Source of the DNA: Oncomelania hupensis
Taxonomy: Eukaryota; Mollusca; Gastropoda; Littorinimorpha; Pomatiopsidae
DNA length: 64,000 nt
NCBI GenBank assembly: GCA_036898135.1
Contig: CM072511.1
Coordinates: 74,906,119-74,970,118, forward strand
Reading direction: 5' to 3'
Numbering within the stretch: the stretch's first letter is position 1; every line of letters starts with the position of its first letter. Below the pieces are notes generated by a model. The model had not been told where the DNA came from, searched no databases, and saw nothing but the letters and a program-made list of their open reading frames with translations. A program made the translations under genes and the position numbers. This document shows, one piece after another, positions 43,604 to 56,109 of the stretch.

Positions 43604-44291
43604 GTAAGGGTCACACAGGGGAAAGTAAGGATAGTAGAGGAGGGTTATAGAATTTGCTGAGCTCGGCAGTGCTGCAGTTGCTAAGTGGCACGTGCTGTGG
43701 AAAAAATTGCTTGGGTCAGCTGTTTCTGGCCGGGGGAGATTTGGACTGTTGCTGGTCAGTACTGGAGGTCTGTGGCCAGCTATCATTGGTCTTTTATGTA
43801 TAAGGAGCGGACGGACACTTCCTAGCTCATCATTGGCTGTAGGTTCCGGGTAATAACGTGTTCAGTGACGTAGGAGTTGGTGCAGGGCCTTTTGTAGAAA
43901 AAATGGATTTCTGGAAGGGAACAGTATAAAAGGGCTTGAACAAAGAGTCTGAGTTTTTCTTCTCTTCTCTTCTGTGCATAATGTGTCAGAGGTTAGGGTA
44001 GAACATCTAGGGTGCATAATTTTTAGTTGCAGAGTGTATAGGGTGCAGAACGTATATAGTGCTTAGTGTGGACAGGGCTGAACGTATAGGGCAAAGCTTG
44101 GCTCTCTTTTGCTTAATATATAATGCAAGTGTTGGTTGCTTTGCTTAGTAGTGTTTAGTTGGTCAGATAGTATAGGGTGGAAGTTGGTATTTTCAAAAGA
44201 GGAAAGAGGGGCGAAAGAAACTGGAAGATGAGGTAAGAACCAATAAAAAGAATAAATTTATTTTACTTTTATTTGTATTGTTAGTATAATA
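43604..44291 (+). other. Promoter-like, possibly LTR-derived sequence
   Basis: ATTGGCTGTAGG and ATCATTGGTC (CCAAT-type) sit upstream of CAGTATAAAAGGGC (TATA-like, 43923-43934) and a CTTCTCTTCT stretch. The arrangement fits an LTR U3/R region, which may continue after the solo LTR up to GGGGCGCGTTACA (45889). No second copy is in the window. Confidence 0.3.
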
Positions 44292-45617
44292 TGTGACAAA
44301 CGGGAAAAATCTACAGACCAGGAAAACACGTTGGTATGTTTATTCCGGACGAACCAACAAAAGATAAAAACAGACCCGAGCGGCATCGATATGACCGGCG
44401 AAGCGGGCTGATTGATATCCGAGTCGCGAGAAGACTACAGTGGATGGCGGACGTACCTGAGTCATGGCGAGAGGGGCTGTGGATCTACGGCCGAGACCCG
44501 AGTATGACCACAGAGGCCGAAGGGGGATATCGGCGAGAGATCTACTAACCAGCACCGCGGACAGCCATCTTGAATGGACTACGTGTACTGGGCCACAATT
44601 ACAAAATGACTGATGATGAAGCAGCGAAACGGACAATGGTTTCACCACAAGACTTCGCTATGTGAGCGCGTGCATATTCAAAGACAATTATGACATTTAT
44701 GTTGCATAAAACTGTGCCGAAGAAATGGCCTGCATTCGAGAAAAGAGACTTTGGAGATTAATCTGACGTCATTACTGCGCATGATGTCGTTGTCAAAATT
44801 GCGTCATATAGTTAAGAAAAAGATTGTTTGTAAATTGTTTGGAAATGGTAGTTAGAAATAGTTGATATTGTTATGAATATTTGATTATTCAGGCTGCTAT
44901 AGGATTTTTGTAATAGTTTGTTTTAGTTTAGCTTAATATGGAAGTTTCGAGACCTAAATGGATGGAACTCTTTCTCTTCGGAACCGCAGCGCAAGACTAC
45001 AATGATGAAATCTCACGTGACTTAACAACAGGGCTGGAAAAACTTGCAGTTTCTATGCAAGAGAAACAGAAGACTACACACCATTGGCGGAAATAAGGAA
45101 GATGCCTTGTGAATGGACGTCGTTTGGATAATGTGGATAATGGACAAATGGCGCTATGGAAACGGAGCGTAGAAAATACGGCCATAAAAGCAGCGAAGCA
45201 TCGTCGGCGCGGGGGGAACGAAAACTAAGGACGAAAACTGAGGGAAAACTGAGGAGGACACATCCATCTGAGCTGGACTTTAAAGATTTGATCAAAATTA
45301 TGATGTAATCATCAGATTACATCAGGAACATAAAGATTTGACGAAAAACCCAGGAAAAATAACAAGATTTGAATCGAAATTAGTACAAAACAATCAGCAG
45401 CCGTTTTCTTTGACCCTTTGTAATTTTTTTCGGCAATGGATATATTTTCTAAAAACGAACTCACTTGGATGAAAAACACAAAAACTTGAATAAATTCTCA
45501 AAACGTAATTTCCGGATATTTTGGCAATTCTTTCATTAATAGTTAGATAATTGTTTTCATTTCTCTCTGACTTTGCTTTTGGAAAATCTCTCTCTCTGTC
45601 GCCATCCTGACGTTACA
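44292..45617 (+). mobile_element. Solo LTR of family A
   Basis: 1326 bp, TGTGACAAACGGG to CTGACGTTACA, with a 4-bp duplication AATA on both sides (44288-44291, 45618-45621). It aligns along its length with the A LTRs at 18786 and 35663 in reverse orientation. No interior remains, as expected after LTR-LTR recombination. It carries the LTR open frame from 44336 to 44548 with one base missing near 44306. It also serves as the empty-site reference for M1 and element B. Confidence 0.92.
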
Positions 45618-46044
45618 AATATATGTGCATGTGAGTCTTATGTTTTTGATTGAAATGTATTAAGTTAGATTATTAAAAGTATATAAAAGTGGAAACAAAT
45701 TGTAGTTCAGGGTCATATTTGTGAGCGCATGACGATACCTTTGGACGGCAGTGAGACTTGTTCTGTTTTGTGTGTCTTACATGCTGTGATTTGGTAAGTT
45801 GTGCCCGATCCCCGTACAAGTAGAAAAGTAGGTTAGTTAGGTTAACTCTCACATAGATAACGCAAATAGGGGCGCGTTACACATCTCTCGAAAGAAACTG
45901 CCTATACGCCGAAGCTCAAGAAAGGATACACGACAGATGGTACTGATAAGTGACTCACAAATAACATAAGAAAGTGTATGTATCTAGAAACTTAGTTGTC
46001 ACTAATTCCTTTGCCTGCAGAAGTATTTAGCTGCAGGCCCTAAA

Positions 46045-46260
46045 GAAGATGAAGAAGGAGACGAGGAGGACGAAGAAGAAGAAGAGGAAAGAAGAATCAA
46101 GAAGAAGAATAAAGAGGAAGAAGACCAGGAGGAAGGGGAAGAGGTCGAAGAGGACGAAGAAGAAGAAGACGGCGGAGGGAAGGAGAACGAGGAGGGGAGA
46201 AGGAGACTGAGGAGAGAAGGAGACTGAGGAGAGGAGGATGAGGAGGATCAAAGAAGAGGA
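46045..46260. repeat. GAA/GGA purine-rich tract
   Basis: Near-pure purines on the plus strand, like 7480-7905. Frames through it are low-complexity artefacts. Confidence 0.9.
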
Positions 46261-46381
46261 GGAGAGACAGAGTAGGCAGAAAGAGACGGACAGTGAGTGT
46301 GTGGAGGCAGATGACGCAGACGATGTAAAGTAACAGAGAAGAGACTAATGATCGAGTTATTTATTTATTTATTTATTTATA

Positions 46382-46977
46382 TAGGGTGGACCAATAAAAT
46401 GTTACCACTTTTTAATCATAAATAAGTTCTTTTTTTTTAATGAGAACCTTTTCGAAAATGGTATTCCCAGAAATGTCCAAATTATCATTTTACCAAATCT
46501 AATCAATGTTTTCATTGAATTTCCTCAAACAATTCTTTCCTTGAGATAGGCTTATATCATGGCGCACAGACAACTCATGGCCTGCCCACTCCCTCGATCT
46601 TTTCCCCGCAGACTACTTCCTATAAGGATACATGAAGGAGAGAGTGTACTACAACAACCCACAGACCAATATCCGTCATGAAATTCGGAGAATCCCACTT
46701 AAGATGTGTAGCAATATCATCAAAGTATTATCATCATAAACATCATCATAACTTCAAAGTGTGTGTTGCAACTGTAATCCAGAGAAGAAGAGCGTGGATT
46801 GAGCAAATCATCACTTATTAAACTGTGTACAGAACGAGTGAAAAAGTGGGAAAAACCTTTGGGAACAAATAATAATGTGGGGCTTCCGTGACATTTCTGT
46901 GAAGAAAATTGTCAAAAACGTTTTCATTGTAAAAACGTGTACAATTAAACGGTGGTAACATTTTATTGGCCCACCCT
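46382..46977 (+). mobile_element. Mariner-like element, internally deleted
   Basis: Terminal inverted repeats AGGGTGG(A/G)CCAATAAAAT then GTTACCAC at both ends, beside TA-rich sequence as expected for a TA target. Inside, the plus strand reads SLDLFPADYFL, a stop, then GYMKERVYYNNPQT. This matches the RSPDLxPxDYFLWGY block around the third catalytic Asp of mariner transposases. About 600 bp remain of a normal ~1.3 kb, with stops. Inactive. Confidence 0.82.
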
Positions 46978-47071
46978 GTGTATATATAAAGACTTTCTCT
47001 ATGCCTCCAACGTAAAACCAAACATAACGCAAATCGAGTGAGGTCATGATGTCGACTCCATGAAATATATA

Positions 47072-48918
47072 TCTTTATCCTGAACTTTTGGGTCTGTGTG
47101 ATAAACGAAGAGATTAAAAAAGAAAAAGAACACCTCACAAGGAGCTGATGTCTACCGAAAAATCAACAATGACATCCGAAAAGGCATGTGCACAGCAAAG
47201 GAGAAATGGATAGAAGATCAATGCCAATAAATAGAGAACAGTCTGAACAAGAACAACAGCAAGAAGGACTACCAGACTCTGAAGCGGCTGACAAGTGTTA
47301 AACAGCCCAAAGTCTCCATGATCCAAAGCAAGTCTGGCATATGCCTTACAGAAGAACAAGAAGTCTTGGACAGATGGACAGAGTACTGCTCTGACCTTTA
47401 CAACCATACACCAAATGGAAACCCATCAGTTCTAGCATGTCCCAAGAACAAAGAAGAAGAAGAAATCCTCCCAATTCTCCAGGAAGAAGTTGAGGCAGCA
47501 GTGCAATCACTGAAGAAAGGGAAGTCAGTGGCAGTGGACAACAAATCCGCGGAACTGCTACAAGCAGGAGGAGAAGAGATGATTGATGCCCTCACCATTA
47601 TCTGTATCTGGCAGAGTGGGGACCTATTTTTTTATATTTTTTATTGAGACAAAGGTAAAGGCCTACACCATGGACCAAGTCGCTTGACATCACTCTTCCC
47701 AAAAAAGTTAACCTTCAGGAGTGTGAAAATTACCGCACCATCAGCCTCATCAGCCATCCCAGCAAGGTCCTCCTGAAAATAATACTCAACAGGTTGAAAC
47801 CCCAAGCTGAACAAATCATAGCTGAAGAGCAAGCAGGATTCAGGGCAGGGCGAAGTACCACTGAACAGATTTTCAACCTCAGAATAATTTGTGAGAAATA
47901 CCTACAGCCCCAACAAAATCTATATCATGTGTTCATAGACTTCAAGAAGGCGTTTGACCGAGTCTGGCGTGCAGCTCTATGGGAAACAATGAAGGTGTAC
48001 AACATAAGCCCTAAAATTATTGAAGTCATCAAAAGCCTGTGTGACAAGGCTACCAGTGCAGTCCTCCACAACAGCGTCATCGGGAACTGGTTCAGAACAA
48101 CAATCGGTGTGCGTCAAGGATGCCTACTCTCTCCAACACTCTTCAACATCTTCCTAGAGCGAATCATGTCAGATGCAGATCAAGAAGGCACAGTCAGCAT
48201 AGGGGGTAGAGCAATCTCAAATCTTCGTTCTGCGGATGACATTGATGGATTGGCTGGAGAGTAACAAGAACTTGAACAGCTGGTACAGAGGCTTGACACC
48301 ACCTCCAGAGCTTATGGAATGGAAATAAGTGCAGAGAAGACCAAAATGATGACCAACAACACCAATGGCATCAACACGGACATCAAAGTCCAAGGCCAAT
48401 CCCTCAACACAGTGCATAGCTTCAAATATTTAGGAGCTATTGTATCAGACAATGGGTCCCGACAGAAAGTCCTCTCCAGGATCGCACAAACAACTGCTGC
48501 CCTGACAAGGTTGAAGCCCATTTGGAAAGACAGGACCATCAGTCTACATTCCAAAGTAAGGCTGCTGCGCTCTCTTGTCATCTCCATCTTCCTATATGCT
48601 TGCGAAGCATGGACACTCAGCAGATCTACAACGAAGAATACAAAGCATGGAGAAGCTACAGAAGACTTCTGGGCATTTCCTATACCCAACACATCACCAA
48701 CGACGAAGTCCGACAGACCATCACACAAGCCATTGGACAACACGATGACCTGCTCACAGTGGGGAAGAAACGGAAACTCCGATGGTATGGCCACCTCACC
48801 AGATCATCAGACCTTGCAAAGACCATTCTGCAAGGCACAGTGCAAGGAGGTAGAAGAAGAGGGAGACCGAAAAAGAGGTGGGAGGACAACATTCGAGAAT
48901 GGACTGGTTTGACACTGG
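47072..48918 (+). pseudogene. RTE-type LINE, linker-RT-C-terminus part
   Basis: It begins in the linker (CCTGAACTTTTGGG, TGTGTGATAAACGAAGAG). It then reads EEQEVLDRWTEYCSDLYN and VEAAVQSLKKGKSVAVDNKS (47318-47647), a break, EEQAGFRAGRSTTEQIFNLR, FIDFKKAFDRVW, GVRQGCLLSPTLFN and SADDIDGLAGE, a stop at 48262-48264, and the tail LLGISYTQHITNDEV to WTGLTLD. The catalytic FADD has become SADD. It ends abruptly at 48918, about 80 bp short of the usual 3' end, where an inverted piece of the same family begins. Confidence 0.88.
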
Positions 48919-49612
48919 ATCTGCCTCTGTGAGGTCTTTTTCTTGTTCATCTCTCTCTTCGTTTATCACACAGGTCCAAAAGTTCAGGTGTGATCCACGG
49001 CTTCGTCTTTGGCAAGTGCTTGCCAAGGATCTTAGTGGCGGCATCTGTCACCTCTGATGGTTGAAGGTGGTGGTCATGGTGTTGACATCTACTTCACCAG
49101 CTCCAAAAATGAGCAGTGGTGCAAATTTCTCTCCAATTGAGGCCTGAAATATTTCTGCCACCTCCTTTGTCCAGGTCGAATTTCAGTCTAGTGCACTTTG
49201 CTGTGTTTACTCTCTTCAAGTGGAGCTGGAAAGACATCATCACGAGATCGTGGTCACTTCAGATGTCTGCTCCTGAAAAGTGCGTGTCCTGCCAATGTTG
49301 ATGCTTGACCTGAAGCGTTTCTTGACCACGATGTAGTCGATCTGGTTGTGATGCTCCCTGTCCATTGTCTGTATTTTTTGTGGAGACCAAGCGTGTTTGC
49401 CAGTATCAGATTGTTGCATCTGGCAAACTCCAAGAGTCTGAGACCCATGTCATTTGTCTCGTTGTGCAGTGGGGTCCACATGTTTTGGTGCGCATCTTGG
49501 CCAACCTTGGCATTCCAGTCGCCTTGCACTATGACTATGTCCTTCTTCGGCGCTTGGTCAAGGATAGCCTCAAGATTTTTGCACTTGCTAGGGTCCAACA
49601 CGTTTTAATAAA
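48919..49612 (-). pseudogene. RTE-type LINE, endonuclease-linker part, inverted
   Basis: The minus frame 49601-49254 reads DIVIVQGDWNAKVGQD, LLEFARCNNLILANT and the later SDHDLVM region. This is the AP-endonuclease domain of the same LINE family. Going down to 48919 it reaches the linker text also found at the start of the plus-strand part (TGTGTGATAAACGAAGAG). The two parts together make nearly one element, but with the 3' part reversed relative to the 5' part. Confidence 0.85.
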
Positions 49613-49783
49613 ACGACTTTGACCTTCAAGATGAACGCAAAAAGCTTCGAATATATGAAAGATCATGCTATGATCTCTATATACAACTAGTTTAGACTTT
49701 TAATTTTTCACAGGTTAGGGCCAAGGTCGCCTTGACTTTGGAACGAAGTTGACCAATGGTGCTTGGTAGAGAGACGAAGAGGC

Positions 49784-49788
<5 letters not shown>

Positions 49789-49842
<54 letters not shown>
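49789..49842. repeat. (GA)n microsatellite
   Basis: About 27 GA units plus flanking GAAA/GACA variants to 49885. The stretch 49886-50206 has nothing recognisable apart from short TCGAT-rich phrases. Confidence 0.95.
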
Positions 49843-49847
<5 letters not shown>

Positions 49848-50206
49848 AAGAGAGAGAGACAGACAGAAAGACAGAGAGAGACAGATTGCTAATTCGTCAA
49901 TAGTTCAATACCTTGTTTCATCAACCTCTTACAACTGGCTCGATTGACTGACAAATGTAAAAAATAGCGTAACGATAGAATACCGATAAAACTTTCGATT
50001 AATTGACGCTTCGACTTTTTGTCCAATCGATATTTTCGTCCACTCGATATTTGCCTTATCCGATGTATTGACGCTTACATCACTTGCTGTTCCATATATT
50101 GACAATTCGATTTTAAGATGTTTCAATATGTTGGTTTGATTTAAAGACGTGTGGATCATATGTAGTTTCGATTTTATGGTTTCTATCTTTTATGTTTCGA
50201 AATGTG

Positions 50207-51337
50207 GGCCCATCAATGACGAAGTCCGAAAGACCATCACACAAGCCATTGGAAAATACGATGACCTGCTTACAGTGGTGAAGAAACGGAAACTCCGATG
50301 GTATGGCCACGTCACCATATCATCAGGCCTTGCTAAAACCATCCTGCAAGGCACAGTGCAAGGAGGTAAAAGATGAGAGAGACCGAAAAAAAAGAGTTGG
50401 GAGGACAACATTCGAGAATAGGCTGGCTTGATTGAGCGAAGCCATCAGGGTTGCTGAGGACAGAGAAAGATGGAGTACAGGGCTGAGATTTAGCAAGCCA
50501 GGCTAAGGAGCCAGCCGGGCTCCTAACCTGGGAAGTTGAAGTTGCCAAAATATTTCTCAGGTTGCCAGACCCCTTGATTGAAAGCACGGTCATTTTTTTT
50601 AAACTGTATAACTATTGCAGCTAATAAACAAGATAAATTTCAACAACACTGTTTCATTTTTTAAAACAAGCACTGTATAATGTATTCATCATCGACATCC
50701 TCCTCCTGAATGTTCCAAAACTTGAAGGAGCTTGGGTGTGCCTTCTTCAGCTGTTTTTTTTTCTTCTTCGGACTTCATTTTTTTTGCTGGAGGCTCCGAG
50801 ACACCGCTTAAAAAGCGCCACATCGTTCGAGATTGACAAAAGACTGAGAATGGGGAATATCGAAAGTATGGCAAGTCTCGCGTGACTCATCAAGGAAGTC
50901 AGAGACTCGTTCCGATACACGCAAGGAAGCAAGAAGGCTAGGATCTCGCAGGGCAGTAGCGTTTCGCGGCGAGGGAAAGAAAAAAGTCTCGCGAGAAAAG
51001 GCTATTTTTACTTCGCAAATCCCTCGCTTTGCTAGCGTTACCTAACTTCCTAGCATGCATCGGAACGGGTCTCCGGTGCTGACTGCAGAAGCGGTTGGCG
51101 CGTGTTTTGTTTTACATTGCAAGTCAAAAGTCCGTGTACAGGTACAGAATCTCTACCACTGGCGGTATTTTCAAGTCGCCAGCCGGGCGAATGGTACCCC
51201 AAATCGAGCTCGCCACACACTATTTTTAGGGGCAATTGGCGAGTTGGCGAACGTTAAAGCTCAGCCCTGGAGTATGCTGGTAAAACGATCATCTGTGGTG
51301 CCCCAACGACCTCAGAGGTACGGGATAGGATAGGATA
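50207..51337 (+). pseudogene. RTE-type LINE tail, interrupted by a TIR element
   Basis: The left piece (50207-50477) reads NDEVRKTITQAIGKYDDLLT, KKRKLRWYGHV and GLAKTILQGTVQGGK, then decays. The right piece (51270-51337) resumes at the matching base, TGCTGGTAAAACGATCATC, and ends in the GGATAGGATAGGATAGG tail that marks this family's 3' end. Confidence 0.85.
50478..51269. mobile_element. hAT-like non-autonomous TIR element
   Basis: 792 bp with ends CAGGGCTGAGATTTA and CAGGGCTGAGCTTTA (as TIRs), flanked by GAGTA on both sides (50473-50477, 51270-51274). CAGGG ends and sub-terminal GGCGAACTTGGCGA-like text are typical of hAT elements. hATs usually give 8-bp duplications, though groups with 5 bp are known. 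A short minus frame near 50874-50689 reads WRFLSGVSEPPAKKMKSEEE, which looks like a transposase N-terminus. Confidence 0.7.
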
Positions 51338-51539
51338 GGAAAAGAGCAAAAAAAACCTTCAATATCAATAATAGGGAAAATGTTAACTTAGGGAAAATTT
51401 GTAATTTTTTTTTACTAACATTTGTTGACCTTGTGACTATGACCCTGAAGTAATTCATTCACTGCTCATTTTCAAGGTCTATCGTACCCTTTGGTTGTGA
51501 ACGATTAAATAAATTGCGAGTATTTAGCTTCAAAGTTTT

Positions 51540-51635
51540 TCACAGCCGGACAGACGGACGGACGGACAATTTTTTCAAAAATAAAATCCTTTTTTGAGAA
51601 TTTAGTACTCGTCTCGCACAGATTTGCACTCTAGA
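51540..51635. repeat. Interspersed repeat with GACGGACGGAC core, copy 3
   Basis: CACAGCCGGACAGACGGACG, then CTCGCACAGATTTGCACT, shared with 9286-9455. Confidence 0.6.
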
Positions 51636-51799
51636 AAAAACAAAACTAGGGTGAGTCTCACATTGCTGCACACGTCAGTAAAAAATCTTGGCCAAAAAAA
51701 TAGAAAGTTGTCGTTGTACAGTAAATCAATCCTGATTGTAATTCCCCATACATGATTTGCTTGTATTTATTCAATCTTTTTGTGAGACTTTGCTGTTAC

Positions 51800-51923
51800 C
51801 TGAGTTTGTTGATATTCTGATGGGTGAGATTATGCTTGATACCCAGAATTGTACTGATTTCCTCATACAGTTTCTCTTGCACATCTTCGTGCCGACAGAG
51901 GTAGTAGACACTCCACGTTAGCA
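51800..51923 (-). CDS. CYP20A1: Cytochrome P450 CYP20A1-like, I/J-helix exon
   Basis: A 124-bp exon from a GTCACAG acceptor to CTCAG/GTAAC. Residues run LTWSVYYLCRHEDVQEKLYE then EISTILGIKH and THQNINKLR. This is the P450 J-helix region; CYP20A1 reads CTWAICFLTTSEEVQKKLYE here. Its phases (2 bases in, 2 bases out) join cleanly to both neighbours. The 11.2-kb intron below it holds the LINE, solo LTR, mariner and RTE debris. Confidence 0.92.
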
Positions 51924-51989
51924 CTGTGACAGACAATCGTGAACACAATTAAATCAGCTGGTGAGAATGGTGTTGTAACTGATGATGCT

Positions 51990-52292
51990 AATGACGACGA
52001 CGACGATGATGATGATGATGTAGTTGAGGTTGATGATGACGATGATGATGTTGGTCATGGATAGTGATGATGGTGATGCATCCTATTTCACGCGGAGAAA
52101 AAGATGTTCCTAGATCACTGAGGTTTCAGAATGAATGATAATAAAGATGGCATTGATGGTAAAGAGGATGAAGATGATGATGATCATTATAATGAATCCT
52201 GTTTCACGCAGAGGGCAAAATTTTCCCGGTACATACACACACACACACCCACACACACCCACACGCACACACACACACACACGCACACACAC
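51990..52292. repeat. GAT-rich tract and (AC)n run
   Basis: GATGATGAT/GACGACGAC units at about 51990-52070, further GAT units to 52185, and an AC microsatellite with variants at about 52229-52292. No gene. Confidence 0.85.
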
Positions 52293-52416
52293 ACAGAGCC
52301 GAAAAATAAGCATTTTTAAAAGGGTTAATTTGGGGGGCGATGTTGTGACTCGGATTTTTTTTCTGGTTGAGCTGTCAGTTTTAGGGTAAGCTAATACATG
52401 TATCGTGCACTCTGTG

Positions 52417-52980
52417 TGTAACAGTAATAAGCTTATGCTCAACGCGAACAAAACAGAGACAATGGCAGTCGGTACTTCCTCGCGCGTCTGACTGATAGAG
52501 GGTGACTCCCTGGACATTGATGGTAGCACCATTCATCTCCAAAGCTCGGTGAAATTTCTTGGAGTCAAAATTGACCAAACTTTGTCGAAGTAAAATCAGA
52601 TTGGAAGCATTTGTCATGGTGCTTTCCTTGAATTGAGACGTATTGCTTCCATTCGGCTTGCGCGAAATTTTATCACATTACGTCTGGATTTTTGTCAACT
52701 TAATTCGGTATTGCTGGGTCTACCACCAGAACAGATAAATCGCCTCCAATGCGTACAAAACAGCGCAGCACGGCTCGTTTTGAAAAAGATAAAGAGAGAC
52801 TATATCACATCGTTGCTTCAGAAACTTCACTGGCTGCCTGTAAAATTCTGCCTCCAGTATAAGATCTGTGTTTTTGCCTTCCGTTTCTTTGAAGGAACTC
52901 TCCCAGCTTATCTTTCCAACTCACTTGTAGTCTACCGGACAGCCCGCATTTTCCAATCTTTTGCAGAAAAGCTGTTGAAA
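52417..52980 (+). pseudogene. LINE-7, CR1/L2-group RT tail
   Basis: Plus strand: LMLNANKTETMAVGTSS, a stop, LDIDGSTIHLQSSVKFLGVK, another stop, then FLELRRIASIRLARN, CVQNSAARLVLKKIKRDYIT and LHWLPVKFCLQYKICVFAF, ending in a GA-rich run. Both ends are truncated. Closest relative in the window is LINE-6 at 42941-43603. Confidence 0.82.
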
Positions 52981-53381
52981 TGCGTGTGTGTAACAAAGAG
53001 AGAGAAAGAGATAGAGAGATGTTGCTAAATATAAAACATTCTGCCATTGTCCAACACGATTCCGATTGTTGTATCTATTACATGTCAATTGGCAAAATAA
53101 ACTCCTGTTATCCTGTAGCTAAGATCTGGCACCAGCGACTTTGGCCTTTGAGGTAGCGCAAATATGGCACGTGAGGCTAGCCACTAACGTAGGCTAATAT
53201 TCCTATGAAGTTTTGTCAAAATCCGTTCAGTCATTCCTGAGGTATGGTGTGCAAAGAACTGACACAGACATGTGGCTCGTTCTAATTCCCGACCTATTTC
53301 GACTAGTTCCAGATAATCTGGAGATACAAAAAACGGTCAAATCATTTTGATACTGCAAAAATTGTGTGCCAGAAGAAGCTT

Positions 53382-54111
53382 TGTATAATGTTGATAATTT
53401 TCATTGATCGATATTGTTGAGAATTTTGTGGAATTCACTTCACTTCACTTTACTTTATTTATTTATATAGCGCTTTACCAACTCATGCTCAAAGCGCTTG
53501 TCGATACAGGATCTAACTCAAACCGTCCGAGACGCCCACCCGCAGCCTTTGGGCGCATGGTCTGACGCCTGGACAACTGAGCACAATCCTGGGAAGCCAT
53601 GGATGGGGGAGAAGGACTAAGTGTATGCTGGGTGTGTTCTTGTTACCGGCACTCACCCGTCTAGGACATGAGCGTCAGGATCTTTAAAGTCCGTTATGAT
53701 GGAATGTATGCGACACACAGACTAGACCTCTGTTTATACTCTCATCCAAGGAGGAATTACTTGTTTATTATCGATCGAATGTTTTCCAGACCTAAAGGGT
53801 AACAGCCGGTCAAATCATGTGGATTCGTAAAACATGTGACGTAAGACAGGGCATAGTTCCGGTGACGAGTTTTATTTTGATTGGGTGTTATTGCGTCATG
53901 CATGCTGGAATGTTCGAAGTTTTCCTCGATTCGAGGGAGGCTATATAAGTAATGCACTGCTTGAAGAGTGATTTTTGATGATCTTTGTAGTGATTTTGGG
54001 AAAGCAATCTTGTATGCAGTTGTTGATTTTGCTGAATAAATTTGGAAAACTTTATACGACGACTCCTGCCTTGTTGCTGAGTGAACAGGCTGCGAGGATA
54101 TTCGAGTTACA
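53382..54111 (+). mobile_element. LTR of family D, copy D2, with R2 inserted
   Basis: Starts TGTATAATGTTGATAATTTTC and ends TTCGAGTTACA, matching 8307-8737. It is interrupted by R2 copy 2 (53436-53752), whose flanks repeat GGAATT (53430-53435 and 53753-53758). A poly(A)-signal-like GAATAAAT is near 54035. About 45 bp of matching interior follow (CTCGGGGCTGAATCG). No coding region remains. Confidence 0.7.
53436..53752 (+). repeat. R2 interspersed repeat, copy 2
   Basis: Nearly identical to 14104-14413 (TATATAGCGCTTTACCAACT, CGCCCACCCGCAGCC, GACATGAGCGTCAGGATC). D1 has no R2 at the matching place, so this is an insertion. Confidence 0.85.
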
Positions 54112-54295
54112 TATATCAAGATTTAAGCCTCGGGGCTGAATCGACTATTTATAAAAACTAACAAACAAACAAAAACGTATAACATTGTGCTTTTAACAAA
54201 AAAGTTAAATTCGGGATGACCAACCGACCAACAGCCGAACTGCCGCTGAATGACTGACTATGAGTTAAAGTACCTGAATACCAACAAGATAAAAT

Positions 54296-55446
<1,151 letters not shown>

Positions 55447-55623
55447 AGCACGCTGTAGTATGGAATCCCTGGAAGGCGTAGGTCAGTGCGTCCGCAAGAC
55501 GGCGCTCGTCGTCGCTATGGTGAGCAATTATGGCGTCGATCAAGAGCGTGTCGGTCTCAGCCTTTCCTTCTGTCACTCTGTCCTCGAGGGCGTGCAGGAT
55601 CATCTGCCGTAGCTTCAGGTTGG
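55447..55623 (-). CDS. CYP20A1: Cytochrome P450 CYP20A1-like, I-helix exon (first in window)
   Basis: A 177-bp exon: acceptor TTATCCAG, donor GCT/GTCAGT. Two bases finish a codon, then 58 residues: NLKLRQMILHALEDRVTEGK, AETDTLLIDAIIAHHSDDER and RLADALTYAFQGFHTTAC, plus one base. It joins the 51923 exon as TTAC-L-LTW. It covers the linker and I helix, where most P450s have AGxDTT. Here the text is FQGFHTTA; CYP20A1 likewise lacks the usual acid-alcohol pair (human LASCIITA). The remaining N-terminal half (membrane anchor, helices A-G) must lie right of the window or in unrecognised small exons. Confidence 0.87.
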
Positions 55624-56109
55624 CTGGATAACCACAGAGGAAAGCAAGTCATTTTTAGTCAACAATTATACTTTTACAACCTCGATGAGACGATTTTTCA
55701 GTATGATTTTCTAGAGTACGAAGTCTTTATATTGCGAGATCCGGACACTTAGGTTACTTCATAAAACAGACAAAGTAGGTCATCAAGACACAAAATGTTG
55801 ATTTTCTCAAAGCTATCTTGCTTTGCCATCACTCGGCCATGGTAACACATTGTACTGTTTACATACGTATAAGATCGTTCAAAAGGATTTTACACTTGGT
55901 TAACAAGGCAACTATAACTGTGTAAGATACTAACTGCTATTAAAAACAATTAGGTAGTTTAAACACAGCAGCTGATTACCCGTTCAAAAACACCCCTTCT
56001 CTCCCCCATGTACGCTCTCTCTCTCTCTCTTTCTCTCTCTCCCCTACCCGTGGCAACCACCCTTTCCCTTAAATTCCTACTATCCATGGTACACCTCCAC
56101 GCGTACACT

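Noticed and set aside
43601..43786. Short minus frame 5' to LINE-6
   Set aside because: No similarity to LINE proteins or any known domain; the region looks like promoter-type, probably LTR-derived sequence.
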